Shown here: piece by piece, positions 8,925 to 17,517 of the stretch
How positions within the stretch are numbered: the first letter of the stretch is position 1
How the letters are laid out: each line of letters starts with the position of its first letter
Origin: Leucobacter sp. UCMA 4100
GTDB taxonomy: Bacteria; Actinomycetota; Actinomycetes; Actinomycetales; Microbacteriaceae
DNA: 64,000 nucleotides
Assembly (NCBI RefSeq): GCF_027853335.1
Contig: NZ_JAFEUS010000002.1
Coordinates: 1-64,000 of the forward strand
Direction: 5' to 3'
Position numbers and translations under genes: made by a program
Notes under the pieces: model-generated
Database searches by the model: none
Seen by the model: the letters and a program-made list of their open reading frames with translations, nothing else
What the model was told of the DNA's origin: nothing

Positions 8925-8934
8925 GTGTGCTCGG

Positions 8935-9600
8935 TTACACGCGAGGCAAACGTTCAATAACCTTCGAGAGATCGTCGTCGATCTCGATATCGGCAAACTC
9001 ACGGACCTTCGGCTTGGCGTTAAAAGCGACCGAGAGGCCCGCGACGCCCATCATGGGAATATCGTTTGCGCCATCGCCGATTGCGACGGTGTTTTCGGGC
9101 GCCACACCGTGCGCCTCGGCCCACCGAGTGAGGTAGGCCGCCTTCGCGTTCCCGTCAATGATTTCACCCTCGGTTTCACCCGTGAGCACGCCGCCGTCAA
9201 CGACGAGGCGATTCGCGCGCCACTCGTCGAGGCCGAGCCGCTCGGCAAGCCCGTCGAGCACCTCATGAAAGCCGCCAGAAACGACACCGACCACGCCGCC
9301 CTGCTCGTGCACATGGGCGATGAGCTGCTCGACGCCGGGGGTGAGCCGTACCTGGTCGAGCACCCTCGCAAAAATGCTCTCGTCAACGCCACGCAACGTC
9401 GCAACGCGGTGTGTGAGGCTCTCGGCAAAGTCCAGCTCTCCACGCATCGCTCGCTCGGTCACCGCGGCAACCTCGTCACGCGTGCCAGCCGCGTCGGCGA
9501 TGAGCTCAATAACCTCGTCTTGAATAAGCGTCGAATCGCAGTCGAGTACAACGAGCATCGTGGCGGCAGGCGTAGAAAAGCCCTCTGAAGAAACGTTCAT
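8935..9600 (-). CDS. serB: Phosphoserine phosphatase SerB
   Basis: HAD-family phosphatase for the last step of serine synthesis. The nucleophile motif DCDST is near residues 20-24, the SGG of motif II near 109, a Lys of motif III in DGNAKA, and motif IV GDGANDIPM near 178-186. At 221 aa it is the short form without an N-terminal ACT domain. It is convergent with fabG and divergent from the ABC ATPase gene at 9691. Confidence 0.92.
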   Translation of the reverse strand: MNVSSEGFSTPAATMLVVLDCDSTLIQDEVIELIADAAGTRDEVAAVTERAMRGELDFAESLTHRVATLRGVDESIFARVLDQVRLTPGVEQLIAHVHEQGGVVGVVSGGFHEVLDGLAERLGLDEWRANRLVVDGGVLTGETEGEIIDGNAKAAYLTRWAEAHGVAPENTVAIGDGANDIPMMGVAGLSVAFNAKPKVREFADIEIDDDLSKVIERLPRV

Positions 9601-9677
9601 GCCATAAGCCTACTTCTCGTGGGAGTGCTTCTGCGCCACGCCATGAATTCCGAGCGTGCAGAGCACGCGAGAGGGGG

Positions 9678-9683
9678 TAGTCT
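9678..9683 (+). promoter_or_regulatory. -10 box TAGTCT, leaderless-type start for the ABC ATPase gene
   Basis: TAGTCT lies 7 nt before the ATG at 9691, the spacing at which transcription would begin at or next to the start codon. No convincing ribosome site lies between them. Confidence 0.5.
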
Positions 9684-9690
9684 TGAAGTC

Positions 9691-10479
9691 ATGAGTACAG
9701 TGCTGCAGTTTGACAACGTATCGTTTGTTCGAGACGGTCGCCCGATTCTCGACGAGGTCAACTGGAAGGTTGATGACTCTGAGCGCTGGGTCGTGCTCGG
9801 CTCGAATGGTGCGGGCAAAACGACGGCACTGAAGCTCGCAACCGGCCACGAATACCCCACGAAGGGCACCGTCGATATTCTCGATCAGCGGCTCGGTCGA
9901 GTCGATGTTTTTGAGCTCCGCACTCGCATTGGCTTCGCTGCCTCGGCTCAGGCCAGGCGCATTCCCGCCGGCGAGACGGTACTCAATACGGTGCTCACGG
10001 CCGCGTACGCGGTCGAGGGGCGCTGGAACGAGGAGTACGACGACCTCGATGTGCGCCAGGCACGTCGTGTGCTCGGCGAGTGGAATCTCGACCATCTCGC
10101 TGATCGTACGTTCGGCACGCTGAGCGATGGCGAGCGTAAGCGCGTACTCATCGCCCGGGCAACCATGACCGACCCGGAGCTGCTGCTGCTTGATGAGCCG
10201 AGCGCGAGTCTCGACCTTGGTTCACGCGAGAATCTCATCTCGATGCTCTCGGGCTACGCCCAGTCGCCCGTGTCGCCCGCGATGATCATGGTGACACACC
10301 ACGTCGAAGAGGTTCCACCAGGGTTCACGCACGTGCTCATGCTCAACGAGGGCAAGGTGACGGCCCAGGGGCCGATCGCCGAAACGCTCACGGCCGAGAA
10401 TCTCGAGGCAACGTTCGGCATGCCGTTCCTGCTTGCCGAGCTTCACGGTCGATACCACGCCGTGGCAAAACCGCATTAA
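9691..10479 (+). CDS. ABC transporter ATP-binding protein (ModF/YlmA-like)
   Basis: 262-aa single ABC ATPase with Walker A GSNGAGKTT (about residue 38), signature LSDGERKRV, Walker B LLLLDEPSASLDLG and H-loop MVTHHVEEV. The ASLD and HHVEE sequences are typical of ModF/YlmA-like ATPases that stand alone without permease genes. None is adjacent here, so the partner or role is unknown. The ATG at 9691 is chosen because homology to the ABC fold begins at VLQFDNVSF just after it; the upstream in-frame extension is unlikely. Confidence 0.87.
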   Translation: MSTVLQFDNVSFVRDGRPILDEVNWKVDDSERWVVLGSNGAGKTTALKLATGHEYPTKGTVDILDQRLGRVDVFELRTRIGFAASAQARRIPAGETVLNTVLTAAYAVEGRWNEEYDDLDVRQARRVLGEWNLDHLADRTFGTLSDGERKRVLIARATMTDPELLLLDEPSASLDLGSRENLISMLSGYAQSPVSPAMIMVTHHVEEVPPGFTHVLMLNEGKVTAQGPIAETLTAENLEATFGMPFLLAELHGRYHAVAKPH

Positions 10480-10563
10480 TGCAAGAAATCTGCTAGAGTA
10501 GGTTTTTGGCGAAATCGCAAGAGACTTTCTGCGCTCAGCAGTGACTAACTATTGAGGATCAAA

Positions 10564-10812
10564 ATGAAGACCGAAATCCACCCAGAGTACAAGGCAATCG
10601 TGTTCCGCGACCTCGCGTCAGGCACGACCTTTCTGACCCGCTCAACCCTGTCGAGCGACAAGACCATCGAACTTGACGGCGCAACCTACCCGGTCATCGA
10701 CGTTGAGATCTCGAGCGAGTCACACCCGTTCTACACGGGCAAGCAGCGCATCCTCGACTCGGCTGGCCGCGTCGAGAAGTTCAACAAGCGCTTCAAGGGC
10801 TTCGGCGCGTAA
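10564..10812 (+). CDS. rpmE2: 50S ribosomal protein L31 type B
   Basis: 82-aa ribosomal protein L31 of the B type. It starts MKTEIHPEY, carries the conserved [14 protein letters not shown] and ends with R-F-K-G-F. It lacks the CxxC zinc pairs of type A, the form that replaces the zinc-binding L31 under zinc limitation in many bacteria. No clear Zur-box palindrome is visible upstream, so expression may be constitutive. A TAGAGT -10-like box lies about 70 nt upstream, and GAGGATC precedes the ATG. Confidence 0.93.
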   Translation: MKTEIHPEYKAIVFRDLASGTTFLTRSTLSSDKTIELDGATYPVIDVEISSESHPFYTGKQRILDSAGRVEKFNKRFKGFGA

Positions 10813-10829
10813 GTCACGCCCTCTGCGAT

Positions 10830-10870
10830 ACGAAAGGGGCCCGATCCACAGCGGATCGGGCCCCTTTCGT
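10830..10870 (+). terminator. Terminator after rpmE2
   Basis: A perfect 18-bp stem (10830-10847 with 10853-10870) with a 5-nt loop starts 17 bp after the rpmE2 stop. It also faces the end of the convergent exonuclease gene and may act both ways. Confidence 0.88.
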
Positions 10871-10892
10871 CTACCCTCGAGCCAGTCTATGG

Positions 10893-11591
10893 CTATCGTT
10901 GAAGAGGCCAGCGGCGATCTGCGGTAAAGCTTGGGTCACGCTTTGAACGCATGAACTGCTCGAAGTTCTCGGCCTGCGCTGCTGCCCACGAAACCTGATT
11001 CTGGTGCAGCGTATCGAGATCGTCGGGCAGGGAAGAGGCGTACTTCGACGCGATAGCCTGCATCACTTTGCCCGCCGCGATCGCGTCGGCGCCGGCATCG
11101 TGGGCCTGCGAGAGGTCAACGCCATAGTGCTCGCTTGCGGCGATCAGCGTGCGCTTGCCCTTTCTGTACCGGTCGAGCTGCTTATCGAGAATGAGCGGAT
11201 CGAGTACGGGAGTGATCGCCTCGGGAAACGCGATGCCATACCGCTCTGCCTCGTACGAGAGCAACGTCAGATCGTAGGGTGCGTTGAAAATGACGAGCGG
11301 AATGCCGCGCGAGAGCATCGCCTGGAGCTGCTCAATGATCTGGCGCACGCCAACGTCGGCCTGCGTGCCGCTTTCGCGCGCCATCTCGGTCGAGATACCG
11401 TGCACCTGAAACGCCGGGTCGGGAATCTCGACACCGGGGTCAAGCATCCAGTCGTAGCGCTCGACGACGTCTTCGCCGTTCAGAAGCCCGATGCTCGCGG
11501 TGACGATGCGCGAGTGCTGTGTAGAAACGCCAGTCGTCTCGGTGTCGAAAACGGCAATCTGTTCGGCCCAGAGGGGCAGGGAGTCGCGCAT
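10893..11591 (-). CDS. DnaQ-like 3'-5' exonuclease (DEDDh)
   Basis: 232-aa exonuclease of the DEDDh family. The acidic residues are visible as FDTETTG (about residues 15-21), NAPYD (about 103-107) and H-D-A-G-A-D (about 163-168), giving D, E, D, H and D. It is a stand-alone protein rather than a polymerase subunit, so a repair, RNA-processing or proofreading-like role is possible; the substrate cannot be predicted. It is divergent from the hydrolase gene at 11691. Confidence 0.88.
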   Translation of the reverse strand: MRDSLPLWAEQIAVFDTETTGVSTQHSRIVTASIGLLNGEDVVERYDWMLDPGVEIPDPAFQVHGISTEMARESGTQADVGVRQIIEQLQAMLSRGIPLVIFNAPYDLTLLSYEAERYGIAFPEAITPVLDPLILDKQLDRYRKGKRTLIAASEHYGVDLSQAHDAGADAIAAGKVMQAIASKYASSLPDDLDTLHQNQVSWAAAQAENFEQFMRSKRDPSFTADRRWPLQR

Positions 11592-11677
11592 GGCAGCCTT
11601 TCATGAGTGTGTCTCTAACGATGGTACAAGCAACGGGTGACAGACAGCGCTCACGGGTGTCGTTCGTGCGCGGCTTA

Positions 11678-11683
11678 TACAAT
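11678..11683 (+). promoter_or_regulatory. -10 box TACAAT, leaderless-type start for the hydrolase gene
   Basis: TACAAT (within TTATACAAT) lies 7 nt before the ATG at 11691. An in-frame ATG at 11685 would lie too close to the -10 to be on the transcript, so the box supports 11691. Confidence 0.55.
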
Positions 11684-11690
11684 AATGAGC

Positions 11691-12557
11691 ATGCTTTCTG
11701 GTGTGCGACACGACGTGACTCTGCGGGGGGTTGCGGGTGACCCTCGCACCACCGCCTACTGGGAGTACGGCGATCCCGACGGCGTGCCCCTGCTGCTCGT
11801 GCATGGCTTTCGTGGCGACCACCACGGTCTCGAGGGTATCGCGAAGGCGATCACCGGGGCCCGCGTCATCGTGCCCGATCTTCCTGGCTTCGGCGAGAGC
11901 GAACGCCTTCCAGTCGAACACGACCTTGCAGGCTACTCGCTCTGGCTGCGTGAGTTTCAGCGCGAGGTGCTGCCAGGCCCATTTGCGTTGCTCGGTCATT
12001 CGTTCGGTTCGCTCGTTGTTTCCCGTGCCGTGTCTGACGGGCTTGACCCCCAAACGCTCACCCTCGTGAACCCGATTAGCGCACCAGCGCTCGAGGGGCC
12101 GCGAGGCGTTCTGACGAAGCTTGCGATTTTCTACTACAAGGCGGGGGCAAAACTGCCGGCACCCATCGCCGACCAGCTCCTGCGCAACCCCATCATTGTT
12201 CGGGTTATGAGTGAGGCCATGGCGAAGACTCGCGATCGTGCACTGCGAGCGTGGATTCATGACCAGCACGCCCGCTATTTCAGCACCTACACCGATCGCG
12301 ACTCGCTGCTCGAATCGTTCACTGCATCGGTGAGCAACACCGTCACCTCGATGAGCGCCGCGTTCACCATGCCAACCCAAATCATCGCGGGCGAGATTGA
12401 CGACATCACGCCGCTCGAAGAGCAGTTGCGGCTCGCGAACTCGGTTGGGGCACGCGAGTTTCACGTCATCGCCAGAAGCGGTCACCTCGTGCACTACGAG
12501 GCGACGCAAGAAACCGCCGACCTCGTGTCGCGCTTCGTCGCGGGGGAGGCGGCATAA
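11691..12557 (+). CDS. Alpha/beta-hydrolase
   Basis: 288-aa alpha/beta-hydrolase. The oxyanion motif HGFRGDHHG lies near residue 41, the nucleophile elbow is GHSFGS, an acid residue is likely in AGEIDDITP and the catalytic His in RSGHLVHYE near the C-terminus. The substrate is not predictable; the fold is shared by esterases, lipases and haloperoxidases. Its stop is 1 bp before the methyltransferase ATG, so the two are cotranscribed. The start was chosen from the -10 box described separately. Confidence 0.85.
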   Translation: MLSGVRHDVTLRGVAGDPRTTAYWEYGDPDGVPLLLVHGFRGDHHGLEGIAKAITGARVIVPDLPGFGESERLPVEHDLAGYSLWLREFQREVLPGPFALLGHSFGSLVVSRAVSDGLDPQTLTLVNPISAPALEGPRGVLTKLAIFYYKAGAKLPAPIADQLLRNPIIVRVMSEAMAKTRDRALRAWIHDQHARYFSTYTDRDSLLESFTASVSNTVTSMSAAFTMPTQIIAGEIDDITPLEEQLRLANSVGAREFHVIARSGHLVHYEATQETADLVSRFVAGEAA

Positions 12558-12558
12558 C

Positions 12559-13395
12559 ATGCTCATTCACATTGACGATGCGAGCGACGAGCGCCTCAGC
12601 GATTACACCTCGCTCACCGATGTTGAGCTTCGCAAGTCACGCGAGGCCGATGAGGGGCTCTACCTGGCCGAGTCGCCCAAGGTGATTCGACGCGCTATCG
12701 CGGCGGGCCATCGGCCCCGCTCATTTCTCGTGACCGAGGCGTGGATCGACACGCTTTCCGACGAGATCGCCTTATTTCCTGACGTCCCCGTATACCGCGC
12801 GAACGAGGCGACGATCGAGACGCTCACTGGGTTTCATCTGCACCGCGGCGCGATGGTCTCGATGCATCGACCGGCTCCGCGCGATCCGCTCGAGGTCATG
12901 CGCGATGCCCGCACGGTCGTCGTGCTTGACGGCCTCGCTGACCACACAAACGTCGGAGCGATTTTTCGCTCGTGCGCATCGCTCGGAGCCGACGCGGTGC
13001 TGCTCTCGCCCTCGTGCGCCGATCCGCTGTATCGCCGCGCCGTGCGCGTGAGCATGGGAGCCGTGCTGCAGGTTCCGTGGGCGCGGCTGCCACGCTGGCA
13101 GGAGGCGGGCCCGATGCTGCGCGAGGCGGGCTTTCACATCGCGGCGCTCGGGCTCAACGACGATGCCGTCGACCTCAAAGACTTTTGCCGGGACCGGCCC
13201 GAGAAGCTCGCGCTCGTGTTCGGCGCCGAGGGGCCCGGGCTCAGCCGCCAGGCGCTTGGCGCGGCCGAGAGCGTCGTGACGATTCCGATGGATCACGGCG
13301 TCGATTCGCTGAACGTCGCGACGGCGGCCGCGATCACGCTATGGGCGGTTCGCTCGGCGGCTGGCGGCGAGGCTGGTGAGCCTCGGGCGCTGTAG
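12559..13395 (+). CDS. TrmH/SpoU family RNA 2'-O-methyltransferase
   Basis: 278-aa SPOUT methyltransferase that methylates ribose 2'-OH in tRNA or rRNA. The three SpoU motifs are visible: motif 1 NVGAIFRSCASLGAD, motif 2 LALVFGAEGPGLS and motif 3 IPMDHGVDSLNVATAAAI. The N-terminal 100 residues form the substrate-binding domain. The ATG at 12559 has a GGGGGAGG ribosome site overlapping the end of the hydrolase gene; reading the frame from further upstream would overlap that gene. Which RNA it modifies is not known. Confidence 0.9.
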   Translation: MLIHIDDASDERLSDYTSLTDVELRKSREADEGLYLAESPKVIRRAIAAGHRPRSFLVTEAWIDTLSDEIALFPDVPVYRANEATIETLTGFHLHRGAMVSMHRPAPRDPLEVMRDARTVVVLDGLADHTNVGAIFRSCASLGADAVLLSPSCADPLYRRAVRVSMGAVLQVPWARLPRWQEAGPMLREAGFHIAALGLNDDAVDLKDFCRDRPEKLALVFGAEGPGLSRQALGAAESVVTIPMDHGVDSLNVATAAAITLWAVRSAAGGEAGEPRAL

Positions 13396-13420
13396 GGGGT
13401 CGCCGTTTCGGCGCGCTCTT

Positions 13421-13480
13421 GGGGCTTCGCTGGCGTTCGTTCCAGGCTTGACCGACGTTTTGGGCTTCGCCTGCGTTCGT
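13421..13480. repeat. Direct repeat pair, 20 nt units spaced 40 nt
   Basis: GGGCTTCGC-N2-GCGTTCGT occurs twice, at about 13422-13440 and 13462-13480, in the gap between trmH and ilvD. The rest of this 150-bp gap shows no hairpin or frame. Confidence 0.6.
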
Positions 13481-13548
13481 GTTTGCTTTTCGTCAAGTAG
13501 AGCTGAAATTCACGAGCAACGGCCGGGAACCGGCAGCGGCACGCCCGC

Positions 13549-15399
13549 CTAGGGAACGATGCGCACCGCGCCCTTGTCGGCCGACTGCGCGAAGTGCGCG
13601 TAGGCGCGCAGCGCATCAGTGACGGGACGCTCGCGGTTCGCGGGCTTGTACCCACCTGAGGCTTCGAGCTCGGCGCGGCGGCGCTCGAGCTCAGCATTAT
13701 CGACGTCGAGCGTGAGTGAACGCGATGGAATGTCGATCGAGACGGTATCGCCGTCCTTTACGAGCGCGATGAGTCCGCCAGCGGCAGCCTCCGGTGAGAT
13801 GTGCCCGATCGAGAGCCCCGAGGTGCCGCCCGAGAAGCGACCATCGGTGATGAGCGCGCACTTCTTGCCGAGGCCGCGGCCCTTGAGGAACGAGGTCGGG
13901 TGCAGCATCTCTTGCATGCCGGGGCCACCCTTTGGTCCCTCGTAGCGAATGACGACAACGTCGCCCTCGCCGACCTGCTTGTTGAGGATCTTCTCGACCG
14001 CTTCTTCTTGGGAGTCGCACACGACGGCCGGGCCCGAAAACTTCCAGATTGATTCGTCAACGCCGGCGGTCTTCACGACCGCACCGTCGACGGCGATGTT
14101 GCCGCGCAGCACGGCGAGGCCGCCGTCTTTCGAGTAGGCGTGCTCGACGTCGTGAATGCAACCGCCCGCGACGTCGGTGTCGAGGGTCTCCCACCGCTCA
14201 GACTGCGAGAACGCGGTAGACGAGCGAATGCCGCCTGGAGCGGCGTGCCAGAGGTCGATGGCTTCTTCTGAGGCCGTGCCACCGCGCACATCCCACTCGT
14301 CAAGCCACTCGCCGAGTGTTTTCGAGTGGATCGTGTGCACGCCCTCGTTGAGCAGGCCTCCGCGACGCAACTCACCAAGCAGTGCGGGAATGCCGCCAGC
14401 ACGGTGCACGTCTTCCATGTAGTAGGTGCGGCCGTTGGCAACGTTCGGGGCGACCTTCGCGAGGCAAGGAACGCGCCGCGAGACGGCATCGATCTCGTTG
14501 AGACCGAAGGGAACCCCGGCCTCGTGCGCCGCTGCGAGCAGGTGCAGAATGGTGTTCGTTGATCCGCCCATGGCAATGTCGAGGGCCATCGCGTTCTCGA
14601 AGGCCTCCTGCGTCGCGATGTTGCGGGGAAGGAGTGAGTAGTCATCGTCGTCGTAGTGACGGCGCGTGATGTCAACGATGAGCTCGCCGGCCTTCTCATA
14701 GAGGGCGCGGCGGGCGGTGTGGGTCGCGAGCACCGAGCCGTTGCCGGGCAGCGCGAGACCAATCGCCTCGACGAGGCAGTTCATCGAGTTCGCGGTGAAC
14801 ATGCCAGAGCATGAGCCGCACGTGGGGCAGGCCGACTCTTCAATGCGCAAGAGATCTTCGTCTGAGATATTGTCGTTGACCGCGTCTGAGATCGCATCGA
14901 CGAGGTCGAGGGTGCGCACCATGCCGTTTGCGAGCGTTGCACGACCCGATTCCATGGGGCCGCCCGAGACGAACACCACGGGAATGTTGAGGCGCAACGC
15001 CGCGAGCAGCATACCCGGCGTGATCTTGTCGCAGTTCGAGATGCACACGATTGCGTCGGCGCAGTGCGCGTTGACCATGTACTCGACCGAGTCGGCAATG
15101 ATGTCGCGTGAGGGGAGCGAGTACAGCATGCCGCCGTGACCCATCGCGATGCCATCGTCGACCGCGATCGTGTTGAACTCGCGCGGAATACCGCCAGCCT
15201 TCGTGATCGCGTCAGAGACGATGCGGCCGACGGGGGCGAGGTGGGTGTGGCCGGGCACGAACTCGGTGAACGAGTTGGCGACTGCGATGATTGGCTTGCG
15301 GCCAATGTCGGCGCCGGGAACGCCGGCGGCACGCAGCAGTGCGCGGGCGCCAGCCATATTGCGGCCATGGGTAACGGTAAATGAGCGGTATGCAGGCAT
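13549..15399 (-). CDS. ilvD: Dihydroxy-acid dehydratase IlvD
   Basis: 616-aa Fe-S enzyme that dehydrates 2,3-dihydroxy acids in valine, leucine and isoleucine synthesis. The signatures [12 protein letters not shown] and [19 protein letters not shown] carry the cluster cysteines, and the second family motif [10 protein letters not shown]-like sequence ([15 protein letters not shown]) is near the C-terminus. Full family length. ATG at 15399 follows AGGTGG. The gene stands alone here, away from other ilv genes. A TTAAAT box 7 nt before the ATG suggests a promoter with little or no leader. Confidence 0.96.
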   Translation of the reverse strand: MPAYRSFTVTHGRNMAGARALLRAAGVPGADIGRKPIIAVANSFTEFVPGHTHLAPVGRIVSDAITKAGGIPREFNTIAVDDGIAMGHGGMLYSLPSRDIIADSVEYMVNAHCADAIVCISNCDKITPGMLLAALRLNIPVVFVSGGPMESGRATLANGMVRTLDLVDAISDAVNDNISDEDLLRIEESACPTCGSCSGMFTANSMNCLVEAIGLALPGNGSVLATHTARRALYEKAGELIVDITRRHYDDDDYSLLPRNIATQEAFENAMALDIAMGGSTNTILHLLAAAHEAGVPFGLNEIDAVSRRVPCLAKVAPNVANGRTYYMEDVHRAGGIPALLGELRRGGLLNEGVHTIHSKTLGEWLDEWDVRGGTASEEAIDLWHAAPGGIRSSTAFSQSERWETLDTDVAGGCIHDVEHAYSKDGGLAVLRGNIAVDGAVVKTAGVDESIWKFSGPAVVCDSQEEAVEKILNKQVGEGDVVVIRYEGPKGGPGMQEMLHPTSFLKGRGLGKKCALITDGRFSGGTSGLSIGHISPEAAAGGLIALVKDGDTVSIDIPSRSLTLDVDNAELERRRAELEASGGYKPANRERPVTDALRAYAHFAQSADKGAVRIVP

Positions 15400-15406
15400 G
15401 CCACCT

Positions 15407-15412
15407 ATTTAA
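15407..15412 (-). promoter_or_regulatory. -10-like TTAAAT just before ilvD
   Basis: TTAAAT on the minus strand ends 7 nt before the ilvD ATG. The AGGTGG between them could be a ribosome site, so the leaderless reading is less sure here than elsewhere. Confidence 0.35.
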
Positions 15413-15428
15413 TCACCGAAATGGGCGC

Positions 15429-15454
15429 GAGAAGTGCAACAACGCGCACTTCTC
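15429..15454 (-). terminator. Hairpin between lipoprotein gene and ilvD
   Basis: A 9-bp stem (15429-15437 with 15446-15454) lies after the lipoprotein stop and just upstream of ilvD. It may be a weak terminator of the lipoprotein gene or a leader structure of ilvD; no T-run is present. Confidence 0.4.
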
Positions 15455-15483
15455 AGACAAGTTGCAGTGAGTGCCCCCGGCGA

Positions 15484-15936
15484 CTAATCAGCGAGGCGTG
15501 GGTTCTCGAGCGCGACCACGGTGCGGTCACCGAGTGGGGCATCGAGCTTCACGAGCATCGAGGCTTCGCGGCCAAGGTCTGGGCATGCTTCTGGGGCGTC
15601 AGGCAAATAGCCTTCGACGATTGCGATGTGCACCTCATCGTTACTTTCGGTGGTCTGCGCGTGGTAGCCGTAACACTCTTCGGTGCCGCCGAGATAAAAG
15701 ACACGAACGGTGTCGTCGTTCACTTTTTCGTAGCGCTCCCACTCCACAGCTCGCTGGTCGCTCGTGTCGGTGCGCTGCTCATCATCGGCGCCTGAAGCCG
15801 ACTGCGACGAGCCTGAGCTATTGGCATCGCTCGTGGCCGTGTCGTCACTGACCTGTTCGTGGCCGCACGCGGTGAGGGTGAGCCCGAGTGCGATCAGGGT
15901 GCTGAACATCATGAGGTGGGGCTGGCGCTTCTTCAT
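15484..15936 (-). CDS. Putative lipoprotein
   Basis: 150-aa exported protein. The N-terminus KKRQPH...MMFSTLIALGLTLTAC is a type II signal peptide with lipobox L-T-A-C, followed by a Ser/Asp/Thr-rich linker to about residue 60 and a small domain with two cysteines (EECYGY, EACPDL) that could pair. The gene is separated from ilvD by a small hairpin. No known family was recognised; function unknown. Confidence 0.8.
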   Translation of the reverse strand: MKKRQPHLMMFSTLIALGLTLTACGHEQVSDDTATSDANSSGSSQSASGADDEQRTDTSDQRAVEWERYEKVNDDTVRVFYLGGTEECYGYHAQTTESNDEVHIAIVEGYLPDAPEACPDLGREASMLVKLDAPLGDRTVVALENPRLAD

Positions 15937-16044
15937 GGTGCGAATGTACCAAGCTTCGGGGCTCCCAGCGCCTCCACGGGGTCTATTCCCAGGTCTAGCA
16001 CAGTGTTTTCTGAGGCGGATCGGGCCGCAAGCCCCGCACCTCGG

Positions 16045-16803
16045 TCATCTGCCGCCGGTCACCCCGATCGTCGTGCCGCTAATAAAACTTGCGCCGGGGG
16101 AGAGCGCGAATGCGACGGCAGCCGCGACCTCTTCGGGTTCGCCAACGCGGCCCATCGGGTGTCGCCCGGCAGCCCGCTCGAGGCGTCCCTCGTCGCCTGC
16201 GTCGGCGTGAATGCGAGTGTTCACGGTGCCGGGGGAGACGCCGACGACTCGCACGCCCTGTGGCGCAAGCTCTGCTGCGAGGCCCTTGGTGAGGGCGTCA
16301 ACGCCGGCCTTTGCCGCGGCATAGTGCACGTATTCGCCAGGAGCGCCGCTGAGCGCGGCAGCCGACGAAAGGTTGACGAGAACACCGCCCTCGACGAGCA
16401 CCTGCGCGGCACGCTTCGCGACGAGGAGGGCTGACGTGAGGTTCAGGTCGACAACTCGGCGAATGACGTCGGCCGGCGTATCTGCGAGCGGCCCAATGTG
16501 CAGCGTCGCGCCGGCGTTACTCACGACGGCGTCGATGGGGTTGCCACTCGCCACGCCAGCCGCCGCTGCCGCGTCAAAGAGAGCCTCGACCCCCTTGGTG
16601 CTCGTGACATCAGAGCGCACCGTCACACACGTTGCGCCAAATGCTTCGACCTCACGTTTCGTTGCGGCGGCTGCCTCATCATCACCGGCGTAACCGAGCA
16701 CGAGTGTTCTGCCGGGCTCAGCCATGCGAAGCGCGACGGCCCGGCCAATGCCGCGGGTTCCGCCGGTGATGATGATGGTGCGTGGTTGGGTGCTCGGGGT
16801 CAT
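16045..16803 (-). CDS. SDR family oxidoreductase
   Basis: 252-aa classical SDR. The cofactor loop TGGTRGIGRA is near residues 13-22, SNAGA near 87, the catalytic Ser in NLSSAAA, Y-A-A-A-K as the Tyr-Lys pair and the C-terminus FISGTTIGVTGGR. An NADPH preference is possible but cannot be settled. It resembles FabG-like reductases; the substrate is unknown. The ATG at 16803 is chosen because a TACAAT box sits 6 nt upstream, making the transcript leaderless. Confidence 0.86.
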   Translation of the reverse strand: MTPSTQPRTIIITGGTRGIGRAVALRMAEPGRTLVLGYAGDDEAAAATKREVEAFGATCVTVRSDVTSTKGVEALFDAAAAAGVASGNPIDAVVSNAGATLHIGPLADTPADVIRRVVDLNLTSALLVAKRAAQVLVEGGVLVNLSSAAALSGAPGEYVHYAAAKAGVDALTKGLAAELAPQGVRVVGVSPGTVNTRIHADAGDEGRLERAAGRHPMGRVGEPEEVAAAVAFALSPGASFISGTTIGVTGGR

Positions 16804-16809
16804 GGACCC

Positions 16810-16815
16810 ATTGTA
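16810..16815 (-). promoter_or_regulatory. -10 box TACAAT, leaderless start for the SDR gene
   Basis: TACAAT on the minus strand followed by 6 nt and the ATG at 16803. No ribosome site is present. Confidence 0.55.
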
Positions 16816-16885
16816 AGTCCTGCGCATTTATGGGCTGACGTAAGCAAGGGAAGAGCCGCAGGAGTGTTGCGCGAGACGATCTTTT

Positions 16886-16897
16886 GTGAACGTTCAC
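16886..16897. promoter_or_regulatory. Perfect 12-bp palindrome, candidate operator
   Basis: GTGAACGTTCAC is a perfect palindrome in the divergent region between the SDR (16803) and the membrane protein (17032). Its size and symmetry fit a dimeric repressor site of LacI or TetR type. A TTGTGA that could serve as -35 overlaps it. No regulator gene is adjacent. Confidence 0.45.
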
Positions 16898-16982
16898 CGT
16901 CCTGTACAAATCACCGTCGTGGGTTTATGCTCAAAACGCTGGGATGACACAACACTCAGCCGAGAACGGGGAAGCCGCCACT

Positions 16983-17001
16983 CTCACGGCGGCACCGTGA
17001 G
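16983..17001 (+). other. Small leader hairpin upstream of 17032
   Basis: A 7-bp stem (16983-16989 with 16995-17001) lies about 30 nt before the start of the membrane protein gene, in its probable 5' untranslated region. Confidence 0.35.
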
Positions 17002-17031
17002 GACACGAGCGCCCGCTCAGAAGGAACACCG

Positions 17032-17433
17032 ATGCCTGTTGCCGCACGTCGTCATTTCGTCACGATGAAAACCTGCGCACTGTATGTCGCAACGGGCCTC
17101 GCGATTGGCCTCGGTATTACCGGCGTTGTCTGGTTCACCGAACCAAGCGGTTTCATTGTCTGGGTTGCATTCATGTTGTCGGGCATCGGGGCAATATCAC
17201 TTGGGCTCGGCTGGGTCTGCGGCGCCGTCATCGCTTGGGCTGCAACGAAACTTGCGATGAATCTTCAGTTGGTGCTTGTTGCACTGACGAGCATCGTGGT
17301 TTCTGCCGCCACGGCATTCGCATTGCTCAGCGCGATCCCGTCGAGCCACACCGCGGCTCTCGTTGCCGCTTTTGGGGTTGCGGCGGCAGTGGTAGCGGCA
17401 GTGACGACGGTCCAGGCTGCTCGCGCCGAGTAG
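17032..17433 (+). CDS. Small integral membrane protein
   Basis: 133-aa protein with four predicted membrane helices (about residues 14-36, 42-68, 74-96 and 103-128) and very short loops. An AAGGAA ribosome site lies 6 nt before the ATG. There is no recognised family motif and no enzyme signature. It is divergent from the SDR gene, with the 12-bp palindrome between them. Function unknown. Confidence 0.72.
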   Translation: MPVAARRHFVTMKTCALYVATGLAIGLGITGVVWFTEPSGFIVWVAFMLSGIGAISLGLGWVCGAVIAWAATKLAMNLQLVLVALTSIVVSAATAFALLSAIPSSHTAALVAAFGVAAAVVAAVTTVQAARAE

Positions 17434-17517
17434 CGCGGCGTTTGAGCGCACCTTGCACGCGGTTGTAGGGCGACACCCTCTCCGGACGTATTCGTTGATA
17501 ATATATATTATGTCAGC

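Noticed and set aside
11637-11690. Upstream in-frame extension of the hydrolase gene
   Set aside because: The TACAAT box lies inside it, so the RNA would begin after these codons.
14073-14762. Long frame overlapping ilvD on the same strand
   Set aside because: Ser/Arg/Pro-rich composition and complete overlap with ilvD; no start signal.
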